64,000 nt of DNA, taken from positions 62,001 to 126,000 of the forward strand of contig JAWVFT010000122.1 of NCBI GenBank assembly GCA_033855775.1, written 5' to 3'. Of the stretch, positions 18,328 to 25,852 are shown in pieces. A program made the translations under genes and the position numbers. Each line of letters starts with the position of its first letter. Within the stretch, counting starts at the first letter, position 1. Source of the stretch: DASVTR01 sp033855775. Its GTDB lineage: Bacteria; Acidobacteriota; Blastocatellia; Pyrinomonadales; Pyrinomonadaceae. The notes beneath the pieces are model-generated. The model made no database searches. It was not told the origin of the DNA and worked only from the letters and a program-made list of their open reading frames with translations.

Positions 18328-18329
18328 GT

Positions 18330-19445
18330 TTATGGCGAAACGATTCTCAGCGCGGCGGGCATGATTTGAAAGTCGGCGGGCGTGTGGCCGCGCACGTTGC
18401 CGTCGGCTTCGATGAGCAGTTCGTCAGTTGAAAGCGTTTCGATGCGGACACGCGAAGCTCGCATCGTGCGAACGTTCGGATTGGCTAAGTGCGCGCCGCG
18501 TCGTATGCGCGGCAACTCGCGCAGGATGACGGCGCGCGTCAACTCGCAGGCCGTCAGGACATCCATCAGGCCGTCGTCAGGCTGAGCATTGGGAGCGAAC
18601 ATCATTCCGCCGCCCGCGTAGACGCCGTTGGCGACGGCCAGCAAGTTTGACGAACACTCAAGAGCCGGGCTGTCATCAACCGTCACGCGCACGCGCCGCT
18701 CGCGCCATGCGATGAGCGCGCCGCAGGCCGCGGCGGTAAAGCGCGCTTCGCCCGGCAAGCGACGCATCAGCGCGCTCTGCCCCGCGACGCGCCCCGCGAC
18801 TTCCGCGCCGAGGCCGAGCGTCGCCACGTTGAGGCAGATGAAATTGACTGCGCCCGCGTCTCCTCGCGCCCTGCCGTAGAGCGCGTCAACGGCGCGCGTG
18901 GCGCGAGGTTCGGGCCGCTCGTAATAGTTAATCAATCTTTCAAGCCACTGTTCGACAGCTTCGCGCTTGCCCGTCAACCCGCGCGCGAAATCGTCGCCCG
19001 TTCCGGCTGGCAGGAGCGCAAGAACCGCGTCCGCGCTGACGGGCGCGGGCAAGCCAGTCGCCGCGATAACGAGTCGTTCATCGAGCGCGGCGCTTGGTTC
19101 ACTGAGAACAACTGCCTGTCCATCCAGAGCAACCGTCTGTTCATCGAGCGAGTCGTTTCGCTTATCGAGCGCAAGCTGTTCATTGAGCGCGGGCGATTCA
19201 TCTAGGGCGAAGAATCCGGCGGCGGTTTCGCTCAGTGTGCCGTCGCCGCCGACGACGACGATGAGTTGATAGCCTGCGCGCAGGGCTGCGCGCGTCGTGC
19301 CGGTGGCATCGCCCGCGTGTCGCGTCTCGTGCGCGTCGAAGCGAACGCCCCGCGCGCGAAGACGGCTTTCGATGTCAGTCCAGGCGCGGCGAGCGCGGGC
19401 CGCTGCGTGGTTGATGATGATGAGGGTGCGCGGGCCAGAGTTCAT
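18330..19445 (-). CDS. diacylglycerol/sphingosine-type lipid kinase with a repeat-coded insertion
   Basis: This 371-aa protein belongs to the YegS/BmrU lipid-kinase family (DAGK catalytic domain). LIIINHAAARARRAW opens the fold; the nucleotide-binding VVVGGDGTLSET is at about residues 63-74, and LLPAGTGDDFARGL at about 144-157. These two blocks are normally some 15-20 residues apart. Here about 50 extra residues lie between them, including five heptads such as ALDKRND and SLDEQTV. It probably phosphorylates a membrane lipid at the inner membrane; which one is unknown. The ATG at 19445 has GAGAG seven bases upstream. Confidence 0.87.
   Translation of the reverse strand: MNSGPRTLIIINHAAARARRAWTDIESRLRARGVRFDAHETRHAGDATGTTRAALRAGYQLIVVVGGDGTLSETAAGFFALDESPALNEQLALDKRNDSLDEQTVALDGQAVVLSEPSAALDERLVIAATGLPAPVSADAVLALLPAGTGDDFARGLTGKREAVEQWLERLINYYERPEPRATRAVDALYGRARGDAGAVNFICLNVATLGLGAEVAGRVAGQSALMRRLPGEARFTAAACGALIAWRERRVRVTVDDSPALECSSNLLAVANGVYAGGGMMFAPNAQPDDGLMDVLTACELTRAVILRELPRIRRGAHLANPNVRTMRASRVRIETLSTDELLIEADGNVRGHTPADFQIMPAALRIVSP
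19068..19172 (-). repeat. 21-bp coding repeat inside the lipid-kinase gene
   Basis: Five 21-bp units encode the heptads ALDKRND, SLDEQTV, ALDGQAV, VLSEPSA, ALDERLV (residues 92-126). Leucines are spaced seven apart. The preceding 12 residues are a shorter, decayed version with six-residue spacing. Confidence 0.85.
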
Positions 19446-19536
19446 GCGGCTCTCACTTTATCATAATGAGACGCGCTTGATGGTTTGATGATAAGCTTGG
19501 CCTTTATACAGATGTCGGCGGGGAGCCTGTGCTTTG

Positions 19537-20556
19537 ATGAGCAACAAACTGATGCGCGCCGTGACTATCACGTCGCCGGGCGGCGGCGAATCCCTGAGCG
19601 TTCGAGAGATCGCGCGGCCCAATCCGCCGGCGGCGAATCGCGTTCTCGTGCGCGTTCATGCGGCGGGCTTGAATCGCGCGGACATCCTGCAACGAATGGG
19701 ACGCTATCCGGCTCCGCCCGGTTATCCGCAGGATATTCCGGGCCTTGAGTTCGCGGGTGAAGTCGAGCAGGTTGGCGAAGAGGCGCGCGCCGTTAGCGTC
19801 GGCCAGCGCGTCTTCGGGATTACGGCGGGCGGGGCGCAAGCCGAATACGTCGTCGTCGCGGAAGACACGCTCGTTGAGATTCCGTCAAACTTATCATGGG
19901 CGGAGGCGGCGGCTGTGCCGGAAGTTTTCATCACGGCGCACGACGCTTTGTTTACGCAGGCCGAGTTGGAGATGGGCGAGAGCGCGTTGATTCACGCCGC
20001 CGGGTCTGGCGTCGGGACAGCCGCCGTGCAGTTGGCGCACGCGGCGGGCGCGAGCGTCTACGGCACATCGCGCACCGCCGGGAAACTTGAACGCGCGCGT
20101 CCATACGGGTTGGACGAAGGCTTGGCTATAGGCGATGAGCCTGCGGCGTTCGCCGCCGCTGTGCGCGAATGGACGAACGGAGCGGGCGTTAACGTCATCC
20201 TTGATTTGGTGGGCGGCGCGTACTTGGCGGCCAATCTGGACGCGCTCGCAAAGCGAGGCCGGTTGATGTTCGTCGGCACGACCGGCGGCGCGAGCGCGGA
20301 GCTTAATCTCTCGGCGGTGATGCAGAAGCGGCTGCGCTTGATGGGAACCGTGCTGCGCGCTCGTTCACCCGAAGAGAAGGCGCGGGCCACGCGTCGCTTC
20401 AAGACGCACGTCGTTCCCTTGCTTGCGAGCGGCAAAGTGAAGCCGGTGATTGATAGCGTCTATCGTATGGAAGATGCGCGCGAGGCGCATGCGAGACTGG
20501 AATCGAACGAGAGCTTTGGGAAAATCGTGCTGCTCATCGGCGACGAAGGCGCATAG
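19537..20556 (+). CDS. NAD(P)H quinone oxidoreductase, PIG3-like (MDR family)
   Basis: This 339-aa zinc-free medium-chain dehydrogenase/reductase begins with a GroES-like domain (VHAAGLNRADILQRMGRYPAP, PGLEFAGEV) and continues with a Rossmann domain (ALIHAAGSGVGTAAVQLAHAAG, the NADPH-binding glycine motif). NRADxxQRxGxYPxPPG is characteristic of the PIG3/quinone oxidoreductase group. It probably reduces quinones with NADPH in the cytoplasm. The ATG at 19537 has GGGGAG 11 bases upstream. The M1 peptidase gene follows after 25 bp, so they may share a transcript. Confidence 0.9.
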   Translation: MSNKLMRAVTITSPGGGESLSVREIARPNPPAANRVLVRVHAAGLNRADILQRMGRYPAPPGYPQDIPGLEFAGEVEQVGEEARAVSVGQRVFGITAGGAQAEYVVVAEDTLVEIPSNLSWAEAAAVPEVFITAHDALFTQAELEMGESALIHAAGSGVGTAAVQLAHAAGASVYGTSRTAGKLERARPYGLDEGLAIGDEPAAFAAAVREWTNGAGVNVILDLVGGAYLAANLDALAKRGRLMFVGTTGGASAELNLSAVMQKRLRLMGTVLRARSPEEKARATRRFKTHVVPLLASGKVKPVIDSVYRMEDAREAHARLESNESFGKIVLLIGDEGA

Positions 20557-20581
20557 AGAATCAAGAGGGAATGAGGTGGCG

Positions 20582-23329
20582 ATGATACGTGTGATGTTCA
20601 TCTGCGTGTTGCTCTCGATGGCTTTGAGCGCGACGAACGCAAGGGCGCGGGGCGTTGACCCGCAGCCGGGCGTGGCGCGCTCGCTGGCGCGCTTCAGAGC
20701 CTCGCATTACGGCAACGTGCGTTACGCGCTGGCGGTCGAACTCAAGCCCGGCGCGTCGCTGCTGACGGGAACGGAAGAGATACGCTTGACGCTGGACGAA
20801 GCGCTCGAAGAGCTTGTGCTTGACTGGCGCGTCGCGGCCCCGAAGCAGGGTCAGGCGCAGGCGCGTGTGGAGGAGATAGAAGTCAACGGGCGCGCGTTGA
20901 AAGAGGCGCGCGAGGTCAACGACCACATACTGATTCCGGGCGCGTATCTGAAGAAGGGCGAGAACGTCTTGCGGCTCAAGTTTGCCTCGCCCATCGCTCA
21001 GTCCGGCAGCCCCTTGACGCGTTATCTGGACCGCGAAGACAAGTCGGAATACATCTACACGCTCTTTGTCCCGTCGGACGCGAGCATGGCTTTTCCCTGT
21101 TTCGACCAGCCGGATTTGAAGGCGCGCTTTAAGCTTGAGTTGACCGCGCCTGAGAGTTGGAAAGTCATCTCGAACACGAACGCCGAAGGCCTCGAGGCAA
21201 CCGGCGAAGCAGGCACGGCGCGTTGGAGCTTTGGCGAGACGAAGCCCATCAGCACGTATCTCTTCGCGTTTGCCGCCGGGCCGTTCGCGGAATTTCGTGA
21301 AGGCTCGGCTGAGCCAATCAAGGACGACAAGACGATTGAAACGGCTGGCGCGACTGACACGCAGACGAAGCGCGACGAGCCGCCGCTGCGCATCTTCGTT
21401 CGCCAATCGAAGGCGGAAAGAGCGCGCAGGGAGTTAACCGAACTCTTTCGTCTGAACCGCGAGTGCGTCAAGTATCTGGCTGACTATTTCGATTTCGAGT
21501 TTCCCTTTCCGAAGTATGACCTCGTTGTCGTTCCCGAATTTGCTTACGGCGGGATGGAGCACGCGGGCGCGACCTTCCTGCGCGAGGAAAGGATTCTTTT
21601 TCCGACCGACCCGACCGCGGGCGACTTGCTGCTGCGCGCCGAAGTGATGTTTCATGAAGCCGCGCACCAGTGGTTCGGCGATTTGGTGACGATGCGTTGG
21701 TTCGACGATTTGTGGTTGAAGGAAGGCTTCGCCACCTTCATGGCTTACAAAGCCATCGAGGCCGTCAAGGGGATTGCGCCGCAGGACTACAACGCCTGGA
21801 AGGTCTTCTATCAACGCACCAAGCCCGGAGCTTACGCGACCGACGCGACGCAAGGCACGACGCCCATCTGGCAGGAAATCAACAATCTCTCGGCGGCCAA
21901 ATCCGCCTACGGAAACATCGTCTATCTCAAGGCGCCTTCGATGCTCAGGCAAGCGGAATTTTTTCTCGGAGCCGAACACTTTCAACAAGCCGTGCGCCTG
22001 TTGCTCAAAGAGCATGCTTACGGCAACGCCGAATGGGCCGACCTCGTGCGGGCGTTCGAGCGCGCATCGGGGCGCAAGCTGGACGAGTGGGCGGCGGCCT
22101 GGGTCAGGCGGCGCGGGATGCCGGACGTGCGCGCCGAGTGGAGCGTGAATCGCGCGGGTCGCATCAATCAATTGAAGCTCAGGCAGCAGAACATTCTGGG
22201 CGAGGGCGGGACGTGGCCGATGCGCGTCGAGGTGCTGCTCGCGCACGACAACGCGCCGCCCGAAGCCCTGACGGTGACGCTCGAAGGCGCCGCGGAAACC
22301 ATCGTCACAGCAGCGCGTGGACGCCGCGCTCCGTCTTACGTCTTCGCCAACAATGAAGACTACGGTTACGGGCGTTTTCTGCTTGACGAAAAAAGCAAGC
22401 GCGCCGTCTTGCGCCAACTCGGAGCAGCGCCTGACGATTTCCTGCGAGCCCTGCTCTGGGGTTCGCTCTGGGACAGCGTGCGCGAAGCGGAATTAGCGCC
22501 CGCTGACTACATCGAGTTGGCGATTAAGCTCGTCGCCGCCGAGCGCGATGAAGTGACGACGCAAAGCATTCTCAGCCGCGTCTCGACCGCGTTCAATCGT
22601 TATCTCTCGCCCGCGCAGATGCGCGAGCTTGCGCCGAGGCTTGAGCGCGCGCTGGCCGAACGGATGCTTAACGCCGGCACGCAGGGCTTGCGCATCACAT
22701 ACTTTCGCGCCTTTCTATCGAACGCGATGACGGACGACGCGCGCTCGACGCTCAAGAAGATTCTCGGCGGCGAGCTACAGATTCCGGGCATGACCTTGCG
22801 CTCGCGCGACCGCTTCGACATCATCACTTCCCTGCTCGCGCGTGGCGACAGGGACGCGCCCGCGCTGCTCACAGCGCAAAGCTCGGCAGACCAGACGGAC
22901 GACGGGCGACGCTATGCTTACGCGGCGGGCGCGGCCCGCTCGGACGCCGGAGTGAAGCAGCGTTACTTCGACGCCTATCTCAACGACAAGCAACTGGCCG
23001 AAAGCTGGATTGAATCGAGCGTCAATCCCTTCAACACGATTCACCAGTCGGCCCTGACCGTCGGCTATCTGGAACGCGCGCTCGCGGAGCTTCCCAACTT
23101 AAAACGCACGCGCAAGATTTTCTTCGTCAACGGCTGGCTCTCGGCCTTCATCGGCGGCCAGTGTAACGCTCAAGCCCTCTCGACCGTGCGCGCCTTCCTC
23201 GCGCGCGAGCCGCAGCTTGACCGCGACCTGCGCCTCAAAGTGATGGAAGTGACCGACAATCTCGAACGCTGCGTCAGAATCAGGAACAAGTACACTCAAC
23301 GAAGTAAAGCAGTGACGAGTGACGAGTGA
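20582..23329 (+). CDS. secreted M1-family zinc aminopeptidase
   Basis: This 915-aa protein has a signal peptide (MIRVMFICVLLSMALSATNARA). The gluzincin signature HEAAHQWFGD gives zinc ligands H358, H362 and E381, with E359 as catalytic base. The exopeptidase motif reads YGGMEHAGA in place of GAMEN. An ERAP1-like helical C-terminal domain follows. It trims N-terminal residues from peptides outside the cytoplasm. I chose the ATG at 20582 because GAGG lies just upstream and the signal peptide starts there. The last residues (SKAVTSDE) are coded by the heptamer repeat that follows. Confidence 0.92.
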   Translation: MIRVMFICVLLSMALSATNARARGVDPQPGVARSLARFRASHYGNVRYALAVELKPGASLLTGTEEIRLTLDEALEELVLDWRVAAPKQGQAQARVEEIEVNGRALKEAREVNDHILIPGAYLKKGENVLRLKFASPIAQSGSPLTRYLDREDKSEYIYTLFVPSDASMAFPCFDQPDLKARFKLELTAPESWKVISNTNAEGLEATGEAGTARWSFGETKPISTYLFAFAAGPFAEFREGSAEPIKDDKTIETAGATDTQTKRDEPPLRIFVRQSKAERARRELTELFRLNRECVKYLADYFDFEFPFPKYDLVVVPEFAYGGMEHAGATFLREERILFPTDPTAGDLLLRAEVMFHEAAHQWFGDLVTMRWFDDLWLKEGFATFMAYKAIEAVKGIAPQDYNAWKVFYQRTKPGAYATDATQGTTPIWQEINNLSAAKSAYGNIVYLKAPSMLRQAEFFLGAEHFQQAVRLLLKEHAYGNAEWADLVRAFERASGRKLDEWAAAWVRRRGMPDVRAEWSVNRAGRINQLKLRQQNILGEGGTWPMRVEVLLAHDNAPPEALTVTLEGAAETIVTAARGRRAPSYVFANNEDYGYGRFLLDEKSKRAVLRQLGAAPDDFLRALLWGSLWDSVREAELAPADYIELAIKLVAAERDEVTTQSILSRVSTAFNRYLSPAQMRELAPRLERALAERMLNAGTQGLRITYFRAFLSNAMTDDARSTLKKILGGELQIPGMTLRSRDRFDIITSLLARGDRDAPALLTAQSSADQTDDGRRYAYAAGAARSDAGVKQRYFDAYLNDKQLAESWIESSVNPFNTIHQSALTVGYLERALAELPNLKRTRKIFFVNGWLSAFIGGQCNAQALSTVRAFLAREPQLDRDLRLKVMEVTDNLERCVRIRNKYTQRSKAVTSDE

Positions 23330-23460
23330 CAAGTTAGTGATGAGCGATGAGCGATTGCTTTTTACTCATTACTCATCACGCATTACTCATCACTCATCGC
23401 TCATCACTCATCACTGCTTTCTCTTGCTCGTCACTCGTCACTTTTCACTTGTTACTGTGT
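23313..23460. repeat. heptamer-repeat spacer with inverted arms
   Basis: TGACGAG, TGATGAG and TGAGCGA units on the left are matched by TCATCAC, TCATCGC and TCGTCAC units on the right, so the 148 bases can fold on themselves. The left end codes the C-terminus of the aminopeptidase; the right end touches the ATG of the next gene. Confidence 0.75.
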
Positions 23461-23461
23461 T

Positions 23462-24760
23462 ATGGACTCAAACACTTTTCTCATCATCTCGATTATCGCC
23501 ATCGTGGCGCAGAGTTTTCTGCTGTTTCTGGCTCTGTTCGAGCCGGGGCTTGACTACAAGATTTCGACGAAGCCCACGGAATCGCTTGAGACGGAAGAGT
23601 TCCTTTGCATACTGGAAGCGGTGACGGACGCGAAGGCGCATCGCCGCTGCCGCATCGAAGTCCTGACCAACGGCGAGGTCTATTACGAAGCAGAGTTGGC
23701 GGCGATTCGCTCCGCGCAAAAGAGCGTCAATCTTGAGGCTTACATTTTTCAAAAAGGCGAGGTGGCCCGAAGATTCGTGGAGGCTTTGACGGAACGCGCG
23801 AAGAGCGGCGTCGAAGTGCGCGTGACGCTGGACGCCATCGGGAGCTTCTCCACATGGGACAGCTATCTCGCGGAACTGCGCGCGGCGGGCGGGCGCGTCG
23901 CTTGGTATAACTCGTTCAAGTGGTACTCGCTGCCGCGCATCAACAATCGCACGCACCGCGAAATCATCGTCGTTGACGGCGAGGTCGGCTTCGTCGGCGG
24001 CTCCGGCTTCGCAGACCACTGGCTCAACGGCGTGAAGGGCAACCCGCGCTGGCGCGACACGATGTTTCGCGTCGAGGGCGACGCCGTTTCAGGCATTCAA
24101 TCAACCTTCATCGAAAACTGGCTCGAAGCTTCGGGCGAGATTTTGACGGGCGACGAGTTCTTCTCGTTTCGTGAAAGCGAAGCCGCCGCGATAACAGAGC
24201 GACACCCGGCGGCCCTCATCGTCAATAGCTCTCCTTCCATGGGTCGCTCGACGCGCGCACGCATTCTCTATCAAACACTGCTCGCCTCCGCGCAGGAGAA
24301 GCTGCACATCACGACGCCATACTTTTTGCCCGACCGCAGCGTGCGCGCGGAGTTGGTGCGCGCCGTCAAAGAGCGCGGGGTCGAAGTGAAGATTATCGTG
24401 CCGGGCAAACACAGCGACCACCTGTTGACCAGACGTTCGAGCCGTCGTCTCTTCGGCGATTTGCTGAAAGCGGGCGCGCGGATTTACGAGTATGAACCGG
24501 CGATGATTCACGCCAAGACGATGATGATTGACGGGCTGTGGAGCGTCGTCGGCTCGACCAATTTCGATAATCGCTCGTTCGGCCTCAACGACGAAGTTAA
24601 TCTCGCTGCGCGCGACGAGCAATTGACCGCGCGCCTCGAAGAAGACTTCGCGCGCGACCTCGCAGAGAGTCGCGAGATAACCTACGACGAATGGCGTCGT
24701 CGCTCCATCTTCGAACGCGCGCACGAATGGCTCGGCTGGCTGCTGGAACGTCAACAATAA
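23462..24760 (+). CDS. cardiolipin synthase-like phospholipase D family protein
   Basis: This 432-aa protein has one N-terminal membrane segment (residues 5-27) and two PLD domains. The second HKD motif is canonical (HAKTMMIDG, followed by GSTNFDNRS). The first reads HREIIVVDG with GFVGGSGFADHW after it, so the usual lysine of HxK is glutamate. The layout fits ClsB-type cardiolipin synthases, which join phospholipids at the inner membrane. The next gene encodes an EEP-family protein, the same pairing as E. coli clsB-ybhP, which supports the call. Confidence 0.85.
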   Translation: MDSNTFLIISIIAIVAQSFLLFLALFEPGLDYKISTKPTESLETEEFLCILEAVTDAKAHRRCRIEVLTNGEVYYEAELAAIRSAQKSVNLEAYIFQKGEVARRFVEALTERAKSGVEVRVTLDAIGSFSTWDSYLAELRAAGGRVAWYNSFKWYSLPRINNRTHREIIVVDGEVGFVGGSGFADHWLNGVKGNPRWRDTMFRVEGDAVSGIQSTFIENWLEASGEILTGDEFFSFRESEAAAITERHPAALIVNSSPSMGRSTRARILYQTLLASAQEKLHITTPYFLPDRSVRAELVRAVKERGVEVKIIVPGKHSDHLLTRRSSRRLFGDLLKAGARIYEYEPAMIHAKTMMIDGLWSVVGSTNFDNRSFGLNDEVNLAARDEQLTARLEEDFARDLAESREITYDEWRRRSIFERAHEWLGWLLERQQ

Positions 24761-24843
24761 ATGCTTTCATGTTTTCAACTCTCTAGGCGCGTTGCTTTTG
24801 ACTTGAAGCTTGAAGCCCTGAAAGCTGAAACCTGTCACACGTC

Positions 24844-25566
24844 ATGTCCTTTCGCATCGTCACCTACAACGTGCATAAATGTCGCGGCATGGACAGGCGC
24901 GTGCGACCCGAACGCATCGCCGCCGTGTTGCGCGAGACGCGGGCCGACATCATCGCTTTGCAGGAAGTGTTGAGCGTCGAAGGCCGCGAGCGCGAGCGGC
25001 ATCAGGCGCGCTTTCTGGCCGAAGAGTTAGCGATGCATTATCACGTCGGCGAGAATCGCAGGCTCGACGGCGGAGCTTACGGCAATGTCATCCTGAGCCG
25101 CTTCCCCTTGCAGGCCGCGCGCAACTACGACATCACTTGGAGCGGGCGCGAGCGGCGCGGCTGCCTGCGCGCCGACGTGGAGGTTGAGCCGGGAAGACGG
25201 TTGCACGTCTTCAACGTTCATCTCGGCACGGCTTTTCTGGAACGGCGTCATCAGGCGCGGCAACTCGTCGGCGGCGAAATTCTGCAAGGGCATGAATTGG
25301 ACGGGGGGCGCGTCGTGCTCGGAGACTTTAACGAATGGACGCGCGGGCTGGCCTCGCGCCTGCTCGCGGAGCATTTTAAGAGCGCGGATATTCGTCATCA
25401 CCTGCGGCGCGCCCGCACCTATCCGGGCTTGCTGCCGCTGCTCCATCTGGACCACGTTTACTACGACCCCAAGCTCAGCCTCGAACGCCTGACGCTGCAT
25501 CGCAGCCGCGCGGCCCTCGTCGCCTCAGACCACTTGCCGCTCGTCGCTGATTTCAAATGGCTTTGA
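24844..25566 (+). CDS. endonuclease/exonuclease/phosphatase (EEP) family hydrolase, YbhP-like
   Basis: This 240-aa protein shows EEP motifs in order: RIVTYNVHKCRGMD (Asn), ADIIALQEV (Glu metal ligand), VFNVHLG (His/Asn), VLGDFNEW (Asp/Asn) and SDHLPLVADF (catalytic Asp-His). The family cleaves phosphodiesters in nucleic acids or phospholipids using Mg2+. Its place 83 bp after a cardiolipin synthase gene suggests a phospholipid role, as proposed for YbhP. It has no signal peptide. The ATG has a weak ribosome binding site. Confidence 0.88.
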   Translation: MSFRIVTYNVHKCRGMDRRVRPERIAAVLRETRADIIALQEVLSVEGRERERHQARFLAEELAMHYHVGENRRLDGGAYGNVILSRFPLQAARNYDITWSGRERRGCLRADVEVEPGRRLHVFNVHLGTAFLERRHQARQLVGGEILQGHELDGGRVVLGDFNEWTRGLASRLLAEHFKSADIRHHLRRARTYPGLLPLLHLDHVYYDPKLSLERLTLHRSRAALVASDHLPLVADFKWL

Positions 25567-25618
25567 ACTCGATGAATTGAAAAGAGGCGTCGTTGGAGAT
25601 TGAAGAAGAGACGGCGGC

Positions 25619-25840
25619 TCAGGCTTTGCGGGGCGCGGCGCGCTTTGGCGCGGGCTGAGGACTGGCGCGTAAGACGGAGGTGAAGCGGCGCGCGGCGGCG
25701 GCTGTGACGATGCAGAGTCCGCTCACTTTTTCCTGCGTGAGACGGCGCATCAATTCGAGCGCGTTCGTGTAGTTGACGCCGCTTGCTTCGCAGCCACGCT
25801 CGCTGACCACAGCCCATTGAGCTTCGCCGAGTTCACTCAT
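25619..25840 (-). CDS. 73-aa hypothetical protein directly downstream of a Ser/Thr kinase gene
   Basis: I do not recognise this protein. It has a compact N-terminal part (MSELGEAQWAVVSERGCEAS, then ALELMRRLTQEKVSGLCIVT) that looks like a small alpha/beta fold with two cysteines, and a basic, Pro/Ala-rich tail. The ATG lies 12 bp after the stop of the kinase gene on the same strand, so the two are almost certainly co-transcribed. It might be a kinase partner or substrate, but only position supports this. Confidence 0.55.
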   Translation of the reverse strand: MSELGEAQWAVVSERGCEASGVNYTNALELMRRLTQEKVSGLCIVTAAAARRFTSVLRASPQPAPKRAAPRKA

Positions 25841-25852
25841 CGCTCGCGCTCT

